From: Nostoc foliaceum FACHB-393
Lineage (GTDB): Bacteria; Cyanobacteriota; Cyanobacteriia; Cyanobacteriales; Nostocaceae
NCBI RefSeq assembly: GCF_014698505.1
Contig: NZ_JACJTD010000016.1
Coordinates: 62,001-126,000, forward strand
Direction of reading: 5' to 3'
Length of the DNA: 64,000 nucleotides
In this document: positions 26,080-34,587 of the stretch, in pieces
Layout of the letters: each line of letters begins with the position of its first letter
How positions within the stretch are numbered: the first letter of the stretch is position 1
The notes under the pieces: model-generated
What the model was told of the DNA's origin: nothing
Databases searched by the model: none
Seen by the model: only the letters and a program-made list of their open reading frames with translations
Made by a program: the position numbers and the translations under genes

Positions 26080-27267
26080 ATGTCACAGAAAGTAATTAGT
26101 TTATTAGCATCGGCGTTTGAAAATCCTAGCTTGCAACAGAAACTTCACTCAGCTAATACTCCCGAAAGCTTCGTCAAAATAGCATCGGAAAATGGCTATG
26201 AAATTACTAAAGAAGAATTAGCCAAATCACTTGGTACAGTACATGTGGTTTTTGGTGAAGTCGTTCTATCAATGATGGATGAGTTAATGGCAGGAGCATC
26301 TGCTTCAAACGATAAAACCCCGACAATAGAAAAAGTTTCTGGAACCAATGTAGACTTAGTAAAGTGCTTGTTTTCTAGAGGTGAAGCTTTTGATTCAGAA
26401 GGATTTATTACGTTCTTTACAGATAACCCAGTATATCAATTTGGCAATTTTGAAGTTTGTTTAGATAAACAAGCGATTAAAAAATCGGCGGACAACTTCT
26501 TCAATCAAATCTCGGCGGTGTATCACGAGATCAAAGTGATATGGGAACTAGGAGATTTGGTCTTTGTAGAAATGGATGTTCTCTACTGGCGCAAAGATGG
26601 CTCGCTGGTTTCTCTTCCTTGCACAGACATTTTCCGCGTCGAAGGGGATAAGTTCAGTGAACTGCGGATTTTTATGGATGTGAATCCCGTGTTTGATCCT
26701 ACCCTTCCTGTTCCTCAATCTGCTTCTGTGTTGACTGCAAAAGAAGGAAAGCAATTATTACCTCCTGGAACAATGAGGAAGCACTTCGCAGAACATCCCG
26801 AAGGAAAAGAAAGGGTCAAAAATGGATTTGTCCCAAAATGGTCAATCGCTGGACAAAAATGGTCAATTGATTCTGAAAATAAAGCTAATGACCAATCATC
26901 AGAACAGTTAAAAGCTGTGGGTGAATTAGCTCAGTCCGTTATGAATCAAGATTGGGAAAAGGTCAAAACTTACTTAACTCCTGACATCTTTTACAAAGTA
27001 GGTTCAGGTGAACCTGTTTATGGCCCTCAAGCTGTTGTAAATTTCTTTAAACAAGTATTTAACAATACTGCGGTGTTTTATGGTCATGAAGTCCGGAAAG
27101 TTTGGCAAGAGCCAGGCATCATCACCATAGAAATGGATGCCCAATACCAGTTAGTTGGAAGTAAAAAGCATGTTACTATCGCCTGCTGCGACATCTATCG
27201 TCTGAGAGGAAACCAGGTGAGTGAATGGCGGGTTTATGCAGATATGTCTCCGTGGAACACCCTGTGA
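26080..27267 (+). CDS. Nif11-like N-terminal domain fused to two SnoaL-like domains
   Basis: A 395-residue protein. Residues 1-50 fit the Nif11 pattern: LASAFENPSLQQKL, then TPESFVKIASENGYEITKEE. Nif11 domains are small helical modules of diazotrophic cyanobacteria that also gave rise to RiPP leader peptides. Residues ~90-220 and ~270-392 are SnoaL/NTF2-like and align with the last two domains of the fusion gene, including the same linker (MRKHFAEHPEGKERV). A strong ribosome site (GAGG) precedes the ATG. No metal site or signal peptide is seen. Whether the Nif11 part is a docking module, leader or relic is open. Confidence 0.82.
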   Translation: MSQKVISLLASAFENPSLQQKLHSANTPESFVKIASENGYEITKEELAKSLGTVHVVFGEVVLSMMDELMAGASASNDKTPTIEKVSGTNVDLVKCLFSRGEAFDSEGFITFFTDNPVYQFGNFEVCLDKQAIKKSADNFFNQISAVYHEIKVIWELGDLVFVEMDVLYWRKDGSLVSLPCTDIFRVEGDKFSELRIFMDVNPVFDPTLPVPQSASVLTAKEGKQLLPPGTMRKHFAEHPEGKERVKNGFVPKWSIAGQKWSIDSENKANDQSSEQLKAVGELAQSVMNQDWEKVKTYLTPDIFYKVGSGEPVYGPQAVVNFFKQVFNNTAVFYGHEVRKVWQEPGIITIEMDAQYQLVGSKKHVTIACCDIYRLRGNQVSEWRVYADMSPWNTL

Positions 27268-27333
27268 GGCTGAAAGGGTGACATTTTTAGGTCAGCAACA
27301 ACTTGTCAATAAGTAATCATGCTTAAAATCTCG

Positions 27334-27365
27334 TTAAAAATCGTGTTTACAACTTCGATTTTTAA
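27334..27365 (+). terminator. Stem-loop terminator candidate
   Basis: TTAAAAATCG (27334-27343) pairs exactly with CGATTTTTAA (27356-27365) around a 12-base loop, 67 bases after the Nif11-like/SnoaL gene. The T-rich 3' arm is compatible with intrinsic termination. Confidence 0.5.
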
Positions 27366-27502
27366 GCCAGCAATGCCCAAGGGCAAGCCTCTAAGTGTCC
27401 ACACCCCATCTTGAAAAACATGGTTCAGTTCATCCTTTGTCAGTGCAACCTTAACTTAGCAGTAGTGAAACAAAGTTAGATAGCCAAAGGAAAATAAAAA
27501 TC

Positions 27503-28627
27503 ATGATGAGACGACTAACCTCGCTTTTCGCATCAGTGGCGCTGGGAGTGAGCCTGATGCCCTTGCCGAGCTTTGCTCAGAACGTAATTAGCAGTGAGCA
27601 GATAGGCGGTGGCAATATTACAAGCGAGCCTGAGAACTCTGATGCGACGTTCACCCATCATACAGCTGATGTCAACGGCGTACGTCTACACTATGTGATG
27701 GGTGGACAAGGCGATCCCCTCGTCTTGCTGCATGGCTGGACGCAAACTTCATATGCGTGGAATCGCATCATGCCTGCTCTGGCCGAACGCTACACGGTGA
27801 TTGCACCAGACACGCGGGGTCTTGGTGATTCCTCGAAGCCGGACAGCGGCTATGACAAACGAACGATGGCTGAAGACATCTACCAGCTCGTCCAGCATCT
27901 CGGTTTTGATGATATCTCTCTCGTTGGGCACGACATAGGCGGACAGATCGCCTACGCCTACGCCAATGCTTATTCGGAAGACGTAAACCATCTGGCGATC
28001 CTGGAAGTCCCGATTCCGGGTCTCGAAGGTTGGGAAAATGTTTCAAGCGAACAAAGTGCTTGGCACTTCCAGTTTCATGCCGTCCCCGACCTCCCGGAGG
28101 CTTTAGTCACGGGGCGAGAGCGGATTTATTTTTCCCATTTCTACGAAAATTATGCCTACGACCCGACAGCAATCACCGAGGCTGACATCAACGAGTATCT
28201 TCGGACTTATTCTAACCCAGATGCCCTGCACGCTGGATTCGAGTACTACCGAGCTTTCCCTGAGGACACGAGGTACAACAGAGAACACATTAAAATGCTC
28301 GATATGCCAGTGTTAGCGCTGGGGGGCGAAAGCACCTTAGGAGACTTTCCCTTGATACAGTTGCAAACGGTGGCCAAGAACATTCGCGGTGGCACGATGC
28401 AGGGCTGCGGACATTACATACCGGATGAGTGTGCAGAGGCTCTGACTGAAGAGCTTCTGAGCTTCTTAGGCGACTCTGATCACCCTGTATCTCAACCTCC
28501 TTTGGTTAATATTCCTGAACCGAGTTCTACATTGAGCATACTCGCCTTTGGCGCTTTCAGTGCTGGTGTGCTGTTAAAGCACAGACAGCGACAGACAGAA
28601 ACCTCAAAGTTGTTTCGAGCAAAGTAG
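27503..28627 (+). CDS. Exported alpha/beta hydrolase (epoxide-hydrolase-like) with PEP-CTERM tail
   Basis: A 374-residue hydrolase with a Sec signal peptide (RRLTSLFASVALGVSLMPLP then SFAQ). The nucleophile elbow VGHDIGGQIAY has Asp as nucleophile, as in epoxide hydrolases and haloalkane dehalogenases; the oxyanion motif is HGWTQT and the catalytic His is in GCGHYIPDE. The C-terminus is a PEP-CTERM sorting signal (IPEPSSTLSILAFGAFSAG, then basic HRQRQ), so it is probably processed by an exosortase. A strong AAGGA site precedes ATG. Base composition is higher in G+C than its neighbours (32 of 60 at 27721-27780 versus 22 of 60 at 28741-28800), which suggests later acquisition. Confidence 0.88.
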   Translation: MMRRLTSLFASVALGVSLMPLPSFAQNVISSEQIGGGNITSEPENSDATFTHHTADVNGVRLHYVMGGQGDPLVLLHGWTQTSYAWNRIMPALAERYTVIAPDTRGLGDSSKPDSGYDKRTMAEDIYQLVQHLGFDDISLVGHDIGGQIAYAYANAYSEDVNHLAILEVPIPGLEGWENVSSEQSAWHFQFHAVPDLPEALVTGRERIYFSHFYENYAYDPTAITEADINEYLRTYSNPDALHAGFEYYRAFPEDTRYNREHIKMLDMPVLALGGESTLGDFPLIQLQTVAKNIRGGTMQGCGHYIPDECAEALTEELLSFLGDSDHPVSQPPLVNIPEPSSTLSILAFGAFSAGVLLKHRQRQTETSKLFRAK

Positions 28628-28689
28628 AAACTGATTTTGTTTCGTCAATAGCTAGCTTCAAATAATTAATAGACAAAAAAGGAGTAATT

Positions 28690-29148
28690 ATGTCAGAACA
28701 GTTACTTTCGGAACAGTTAGAAGCTGTTGTACAACTGTCAAGCTTTGTACTTAATGAAAATTGGGAACAAGCCAAGCGATTTCTCACTGATGACATCTTT
28801 TATAAAGTTGGTTCATCGGAACCTGTTTATGGTAAACAAGCTGTGGTGAATTTTTTATCTTCTATGTTTACAAATACAGCCAAATTTACAGGGCATAGCG
28901 TCCGAAAAATTTGGAATGAACCAGGCATTATTGTTGTAGAAATGGATGCGAAATACATCACTGTGCAGGATAAAAGACATTTGACCATAGCCTGTTGTGA
29001 TATTTACCGCTTGAGAGGCAACCAAGTGAGTGAATGGCGAGTTTATGCAGATATTTTGCCTTTTTATCAAACTAACTCCCAAGAACAACCAACCCAAACA
29101 AATGGCAATAGAAATAAAGATTCTTCCAGTGCTATTTTGAGCAGGTAA
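28690..29148 (+). CDS. Single-domain SnoaL-like protein
   Basis: A 152-residue SnoaL/NTF2-fold protein. From SEQLEAVVQLSSFVLNENWE to the end it is nearly identical to the last domain and tail of the large fusion (shared DDIFYKVGSSEPVYGKQAVV, HLTIACCDIYRLRGNQVSEW and the Asn/Gly-rich tail). This points to a recent copy of that module into a free-standing gene. AAGGAG precedes the ATG. SnoaL-fold enzymes include polyketide cyclases and limonene-epoxide hydrolases; the activity here is not known. Confidence 0.85.
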   Translation: MSEQLLSEQLEAVVQLSSFVLNENWEQAKRFLTDDIFYKVGSSEPVYGKQAVVNFLSSMFTNTAKFTGHSVRKIWNEPGIIVVEMDAKYITVQDKRHLTIACCDIYRLRGNQVSEWRVYADILPFYQTNSQEQPTQTNGNRNKDSSSAILSR

Positions 29149-29216
29149 CAGTGAGTTAACAGAGTCGTTGTTAGGATGTCAAAACTGTAGATTTTTAGTT
29201 AAAGAGTCACCTGTAT

Positions 29217-30296
29217 ATGGTTACTAAAAAAAAGTTATCAATGCTTGTCGCTGGAGCAGTGATTTCAGGTTTTTGTTTAGGGCTACAAGCTGCATACGCA
29301 CACGGTGGGCAGGAACATAGTGGGCATGAAGAAGAACCAGAGAATGTTTTAGTTGTACCACCAGAAGCCCCAGGTCGTGAGGCATTCTACGCATCGGGCG
29401 ACCTGTATACCTTTTTAGCAACTGGCAAAGAAACCAAGCAACTGTTCTCGCTATTCAATTTTGACGTTCCATCTGGGGGCGGGCCTGATCTACACGTCCA
29501 CGGTCGTGAAGCTGAGTCGTTCTTTATTCTACAGGGAGAGTTGACGGTTCAGATGGGAGACCGTAACAACAGCATGGTTGCGACCCCCGGAACCTTCATT
29601 TACCTTCCTAAAGGTAGACCTCACTCATTTATAAACAATACATCAACGCTGGTGAGGACGCTATCGCTCACTACTCCCGCCGGACTTGAGAATTTATTCA
29701 TTAACTTAGGCATACCAGTTACCGACAGAAATGTTCCGCCACCTCCCATCACTGAAGAGGATCTCCGAAGATTTGCCGAAGAAGGCCCGAATTACGGTCT
29801 ACAACCTATACCACCTGGAACCACACTCCCCCCAACAGATGGACTTTTAGATTTCGTAGTAGTGCCGCCTGGGGCACCAAATCGTGAGTCATTTTTAATT
29901 GGGGGTAACAGGTATACTTCTTTAGCAACTGGCAACGAGACTGGCGGTCTGTTCTCGCTATTTGATGTTTCCGTTCAACCGCAAGCTGAGGGTGGACTGC
30001 TACAGAGCAACTCTAAGGATGCTGAATCGTTCTATGTGCTAGCAGGGGAGCTGACATTCGAGTTGGAAAACCAAAGCTTTGTTGCCAAGCCCGGAACCTT
30101 TGTTTATCTTCCCGAAGACACACCTTACAGCTTTCAAAACCTTGGAACCACCCAGGCAAGGACGCTGTTCCTTCGCACCCCGACTCCTGTCCCCGAACCA
30201 TCTTCTTGGTTGGGTGTATTGGGATTTGGTACGGTTTTAGTGTTGAAACAGAAGCAGAAACAGCAGAAATTAGCCAGTTTTTCAAACCCAGAGTAA
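29217..30296 (+). CDS. Exported bicupin protein with PEP-CTERM tail
   Basis: A 359-residue protein with a signal peptide ending in AAYA, followed by a His-rich start of the mature protein (HGGQEHSGHEEE). The first cupin keeps the metal ligands (LHVHGREAESFFILQGEL and PKGRPHSF: His-x-His, Glu, His). The second has lost them (SNSKDAESFYVLAGEL, PEDTPYSF), so only one metal site is expected. The C-terminus is a PEP-CTERM signal (VPEPSSWLGVLGFGTVLVL plus Lys/Gln tail). Possibly a quercetinase-like dioxygenase acting outside the inner membrane; substrate unknown. Confidence 0.85.
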   Translation: MVTKKKLSMLVAGAVISGFCLGLQAAYAHGGQEHSGHEEEPENVLVVPPEAPGREAFYASGDLYTFLATGKETKQLFSLFNFDVPSGGGPDLHVHGREAESFFILQGELTVQMGDRNNSMVATPGTFIYLPKGRPHSFINNTSTLVRTLSLTTPAGLENLFINLGIPVTDRNVPPPPITEEDLRRFAEEGPNYGLQPIPPGTTLPPTDGLLDFVVVPPGAPNRESFLIGGNRYTSLATGNETGGLFSLFDVSVQPQAEGGLLQSNSKDAESFYVLAGELTFELENQSFVAKPGTFVYLPEDTPYSFQNLGTTQARTLFLRTPTPVPEPSSWLGVLGFGTVLVLKQKQKQQKLASFSNPE

Positions 30297-30472
30297 CTAA
30301 GAATCTGTGATGAACCGAACTTAATTACTTGAGGACTTGCCCAACTCTGATGCCTGAAACCTCTTTGTTTTAAACTCAGCGTTGGTAAGTAGTTTCTTGT
30401 TGCTTAGTCTAAACTCCAGTCATCTATAGAGATTCAGCTAAACTGATCAGCGAAATCAAGGAGAATAACAAT

Positions 30473-31207
30473 ATGGGAACACTTGTCGGAAAAGTCGCAA
30501 TTGTGACTGGAGCATCACGGGGTATTGGAAGGGCGATCGCAGAACGCTTAGCTCAAGACGGTGCGTCCGTTGTGGTAAACTATGCTAACAGTTCTGCCAA
30601 AGCGAAAGAAGTGATCGCAGGTATCGAAGCTAGAGGTGGACAAGCCCTTGCCTTACAAGCTGACATCAGCAAAGTTAACGATATCCGCCACTTGTTCCAG
30701 GCAACAATCGATCACTTCGGTCACTTGGATATCTTAGTCAACAATGCAGGACTTGCCATTTATAAGCCATTCGTGCAACTGACGGAGGAAGAATTTGATA
30801 CGGTCTTTACGGTCAACACTCGGGGTACTTTCTTCGCCTTGCAGGAAGCAGCGCGGTGGATGGCGGACAACGGTCGCATCGTCAGCATTTCAACAGGTGG
30901 CACTGTTTCGCCTAGCCCTACCGCTTCCATCTACGCTGGAAGTAAAGCAGCAGTCGAGCAGTTTACAAAAGTACTTGCTAAGGAGATAGGAGAACGGGGT
31001 ATTACAGTTAACGCTGTTTCACCAGGATTTACGGATACGGAAATGCTCGCTAGCAATCCCCAATTGAAAGAAAAGGGACTGAAGATGTCTCCCTTGGGTA
31101 GATTGGGGCAACCTGCTGACGTAGCCGATGTCGTTGCGTTCTTGGTCAGTGAAGAAGCACGCTGGCTCACAGGACAAAACATCCAAGCTGGCGGCGGAGC
31201 GGTATAG
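30473..31207 (+). CDS. Short-chain dehydrogenase/reductase (SDR, FabG-like)
   Basis: A 244-residue classical SDR: cofactor motif GASRGIGRAIAERL, NNAG at ~87-90, catalytic Ser in VSISTGG and Y-x3-K in IYAGSKAAVEQF. The Asn in VVVNYAN after beta-2 is typical of NADPH-preferring members. AAGGAG precedes ATG. It lies between the exported bicupin and the porin and probably supplies a ketone/alcohol step in the cluster's pathway. Confidence 0.9.
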   Translation: MGTLVGKVAIVTGASRGIGRAIAERLAQDGASVVVNYANSSAKAKEVIAGIEARGGQALALQADISKVNDIRHLFQATIDHFGHLDILVNNAGLAIYKPFVQLTEEEFDTVFTVNTRGTFFALQEAARWMADNGRIVSISTGGTVSPSPTASIYAGSKAAVEQFTKVLAKEIGERGITVNAVSPGFTDTEMLASNPQLKEKGLKMSPLGRLGQPADVADVVAFLVSEEARWLTGQNIQAGGGAV

Positions 31208-31261
31208 ATTCATACGCTTGGGCAAAGAAATTGATTTGTTAAAGTATTTTACAAATTACCA

Positions 31262-32986
31262 GTGGTGAGAAGAATTTATTTGCACTTGATCAGTAGCCTC
31301 AGCATCCTGGGACTAATTGCCCAGAGTACTTTTGCATTAGCTGGAGTGTCTGAGTCTACTGCTGTTAGCCGAGAATGGTTAATTACTCCTGAGGCAGTAT
31401 CTGCTGCAAACTTTGACCTTTGGGGAACAACAGACAAAACCACGACAGCTACAACCATTCCACCTACCACCACTTTCATAGCCCAACTAGCCCCAGATGC
31501 TACTCTCCAGGGTGAAACTCTTTCCACGCCTGCCTCAATGGATTCAGTCACCTCTGTATCCCAGTTTGCAGATGTGCAGCTTACTGACTGGGCTTTTCAA
31601 GCATTGCAGTCCTTAATTCAACGCTATGGTTGTATCACCGGTTATGCCGATGGCACTTATCGTGGCAACCAAGCTTTGACCCGCTATGAATTTGCTGCTA
31701 ATTTAAATGCTTGTTTAGAGCGAGTTAATCAGCAGATTGCCACAGCGACAGCAGACTCAGTAACACAAGAAGAATTAGTTACTTTGCAACGTTTGCAAAC
31801 TGAATTTTCACCAGAACTCGCCACCTTGCGAGGTCGTGTGGATAGTTTAGAAGCACGCACGGCAGAGGTAGCAGCTAGTCAATTTTCTACCACTACAAAG
31901 CTCATTGGTCAAGCAATTTTTGCCGTGAATATGGGCGGATTTAGTGGCGATCGCATCATTGCTCCCACAGGGGCAGTGATTGCCGATGAAAACCCGAATG
32001 CTACCTTTATCTATCGGGCTTCTCTAAATCTGAACACCAGTTTTAACGGCACCGATCTGTTACAAATCCGCTTACTTTCAGGCAGCGATGGTTCCAATGA
32101 TAACGCCGCCGGATTTTTGGAACCCAACTTTGGCAGTGTCCTAGACTTTTCTGTTCCTGGTAGGAACGACCAGTTGGGTATCGGTCGTCTGTTCTACACT
32201 TTCACCCCTGTTAAGGATCTGAGTGTAACTCTGGGAGCAGCGATCGTTGCTACAGACTTTGTAGATAAAAACGCCTACGCTAATACAAGTTTTCTGGACT
32301 TTTCAACCCAAGCATTAATCAATAACTTTATCCTATTCCCCCGTCCGGCTGGATCTGGTGCAGTCATTAACTGGAATCCGGGAGGAGGCGCATTTAAGCT
32401 ACGGGCAGTGTATGTAGCTGCAAATGGAGCTAGTTTAAACTCTGATAGCCAGAGATTTATTGGTGGACCATCAGCTCCTATATTGATATTTCCTAACCGT
32501 GGTGGTGATGGTGGTTTGTTCGCAGATCCTTACCAAGGCATCATTGAACTAGAGTACTCTGAGGGCAAAGCTTTTGCTGTGCGTCTCCAATACGCTGGCG
32601 GTGAAGTATTAGATAGCCGCTTTAATGCTTTCGGAGTCAACTTTGAACTAGCACTCTCACAAACAATAGGTGTCTTTGGTCGTTATGGTTATGGCGACTA
32701 CAGCAACACATTCCAAGGTGACATTAACCCCAACTATTGGATGGCTGGTATCGCTTTCCGAGATTTGTTTGTACCAGGAGGTTTAGCGGGTATTGCTGCT
32801 GGTCAACCGTTCATTGAAAATACAGTAGGAAATGCCACCCAAACTAATATTGAAGCGTTTTATAACTTACCAATTAGCGACAACATCAGAGTTACGCCAT
32901 TGGTACAGGTAATCATCGACCCTGGTAATCAGAACATTAACGGCACGATTATCACTGGTACAGTGCGGACTGTCTTTTCCTTCTAG
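31262..32986 (+). CDS. Iron-uptake-porin family outer-membrane protein with SLH domain
   Basis: A 574-residue porin starting at GTG, with a signal peptide (LISSLSILGLIAQSTFALAG). A single SLH domain follows (FADVQLTDWAFQALQSLIQR, GYADGTYRGNQALTRYEFAA), then a short coiled coil (LATLRGRVDSLEARTAEVA) and an OprB-type beta barrel ending in aromatic TVFSF. The family is annotated as iron-uptake porins, but members carry diverse solutes. Its place 54 bases after the SDR suggests it serves the cluster as the outer-membrane channel. A homologue lies at 58043. Confidence 0.9.
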   Translation: MVRRIYLHLISSLSILGLIAQSTFALAGVSESTAVSREWLITPEAVSAANFDLWGTTDKTTTATTIPPTTTFIAQLAPDATLQGETLSTPASMDSVTSVSQFADVQLTDWAFQALQSLIQRYGCITGYADGTYRGNQALTRYEFAANLNACLERVNQQIATATADSVTQEELVTLQRLQTEFSPELATLRGRVDSLEARTAEVAASQFSTTTKLIGQAIFAVNMGGFSGDRIIAPTGAVIADENPNATFIYRASLNLNTSFNGTDLLQIRLLSGSDGSNDNAAGFLEPNFGSVLDFSVPGRNDQLGIGRLFYTFTPVKDLSVTLGAAIVATDFVDKNAYANTSFLDFSTQALINNFILFPRPAGSGAVINWNPGGGAFKLRAVYVAANGASLNSDSQRFIGGPSAPILIFPNRGGDGGLFADPYQGIIELEYSEGKAFAVRLQYAGGEVLDSRFNAFGVNFELALSQTIGVFGRYGYGDYSNTFQGDINPNYWMAGIAFRDLFVPGGLAGIAAGQPFIENTVGNATQTNIEAFYNLPISDNIRVTPLVQVIIDPGNQNINGTIITGTVRTVFSF

Positions 32987-33034
32987 AATCTGCGCTCCTA
33001 CTATTAGAAATATCCACAAATTAACCTCAAAGTT

Positions 33035-33205
33035 GGCGTTGCTGAATTTGAATATGAAATTCAAAAATCAACTCTTCTCAACTCTTACTCTGGAGCAACT
33101 CTGCGCCTCTGCGTGAACAAATTTGCGTAAAATCGTAGCGAAATGAGGGTTGAAATTTAAACGCACAGGAGCGCAGAGGTAAGCGCAAAGTTACGCAGAG
33201 AATTC
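33035..33205. repeat. Dispersed repeat with GGCGTTGCTGAATT end
   Basis: Starts GGCGTTGCTGAATTTGAATA and holds an inverted repeat of the form CTCTGCGCCTCTGCG / GCGCAGAGG. The first ~80 bases are closely related to 53326-53410. It fills the gap between porin and MFS genes; no ORF. Confidence 0.55.
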
Positions 33206-33294
33206 GCTATAAATTAATAAAATTTTGTACTTAGATACAGGGAGAAATACAACACTTGTTTACTGTTCATTGTTAATAATAAGGAAGCCTAAAT

Positions 33295-34488
33295 ATGGAT
33301 TCAATTGAACATATCAGTCACGGTAAAAACCGTAGTCCAGTCTATCTTGATCAAAATCTTCTGATTATTTTCGGTATTACTTTGATGGGTATACTAGGAG
33401 TTTCCAGTGTGACTCCGGCTTTTCCAAAGCTAGCCCAAGAATTAAATGTACCACCTCAAAATGTTGGATTACTGGTGACGGTATTCACCTTTCCTAGTAT
33501 CTTACTCACTCCTGTTCTTGGTGTCCTGGCAGACCGATTAGGCAGAAAAAAAATACTTGTTCCCTCACTGATGTTATTTGGAATTGCCGGAGTAGCATGT
33601 GCCTTTGTTCGTGATTTTAATCTGTTATTAATATTACGTTTCATTGAGGGTATGGGTGCAGCTTCCTTAAATTCTCTGAATGTGACGCTGATTGGCGATT
33701 TATATTCAGGTAAAGAACGCACCACTGCTATGGGCTACAACGCCAGTGTCAGTAGTGTAGGTACTGCAACTTATCCAACTATTGGCGGAGCAACTGCGGT
33801 GATGGGATGGAATTATCCTTTTATGCTTCCCATATTGGCCATACCTATAGGACTGCTTGTTTTGTTTTCACTCAAAAATCCGGAACCAAAAAGCAAGCAG
33901 AATTTTCTTGAATATGTGAGAAATGCATGGGGAAGTGTGAGAAATAGACAATTTTTTGGAATTTTTTTCAGCACGGTTGCAACTTTCATGCTCCTCTATG
34001 GAGCCTATGTAACCTATTTGCCAATTGTGATGAAAAATTCCTTCAATGCCTCTGCTTTTACGATTGGCATTATTCTCTCAAGTATGTCTGTTACAATTAC
34101 ACTCACATCACTGCAATTGGGAAAATTAACAAAAAAGTTCTCAAAAAAAAGTTTGGTGAGAGCATCATTTGTATTCTTTGCGATCGCTCTAGCAATAATT
34201 CCCTTGATTCACAGTCTTTGGTTCCTGTTAATTTCAACAATGATTTTTGGCGTAGGCCTTGGCATCGGCTTCCCTAGTATTCAAACTCTCTTAGCAGAGA
34301 TGGCACCCAAGGAATATCTAGCTGCAATTATGTCGATAAATGGAACCTTTTTAGGATTTGGGCAAACTTTAGGGCCACTATTAATGGGAATAGCTTTTGG
34401 CATGTTTGGAATTAGTAGTGTTTTTTATGTGGCTGCAATCTTTTCACTTGCCACTCTTTTAGTTTTTAAACGTTGCACATGCATGTAA
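33295..34488 (+). CDS. Major facilitator superfamily transporter
   Basis: A 397-residue, 12-helix inner-membrane transporter. The loop 2-3 signature is LGVLADRLGRKKILVPSLML and the helix-4/5 region (RFIEGMGAASLNSLNVTLIG, MGYNASVSSVGTATYPTIGG) fits drug/H+ antiporter-type MFS proteins. AAGGA precedes the ATG. Between the porin and the EthD/SnoaL gene, it is the likely inner-membrane importer or exporter of the cluster's compound. Confidence 0.9.
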   Translation: MDSIEHISHGKNRSPVYLDQNLLIIFGITLMGILGVSSVTPAFPKLAQELNVPPQNVGLLVTVFTFPSILLTPVLGVLADRLGRKKILVPSLMLFGIAGVACAFVRDFNLLLILRFIEGMGAASLNSLNVTLIGDLYSGKERTTAMGYNASVSSVGTATYPTIGGATAVMGWNYPFMLPILAIPIGLLVLFSLKNPEPKSKQNFLEYVRNAWGSVRNRQFFGIFFSTVATFMLLYGAYVTYLPIVMKNSFNASAFTIGIILSSMSVTITLTSLQLGKLTKKFSKKSLVRASFVFFAIALAIIPLIHSLWFLLISTMIFGVGLGIGFPSIQTLLAEMAPKEYLAAIMSINGTFLGFGQTLGPLLMGIAFGMFGISSVFYVAAIFSLATLLVFKRCTCM

Positions 34489-34587
34489 TCAATTAAGGTT
34501 ATTCTGGAAAACTTGAAACATCAAACAAGTTTAAGGATTAAGTTTTCATCTCAATCAAAACAGTAGATGTAGCAAAGGAAAGCAGTA

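Noticed and set aside
25887-26099. 70-codon frame before the Nif11-like/SnoaL gene
   Set aside because: Lies over a degenerate dispersed repeat and overlaps the start of the real gene; composition is not protein-like.
27749-28288. Minus-strand frames opposite the hydrolase gene
   Set aside because: Shadows of a GC-richer gene; the plus-strand frame has a signal peptide, catalytic motifs and a sorting tail.
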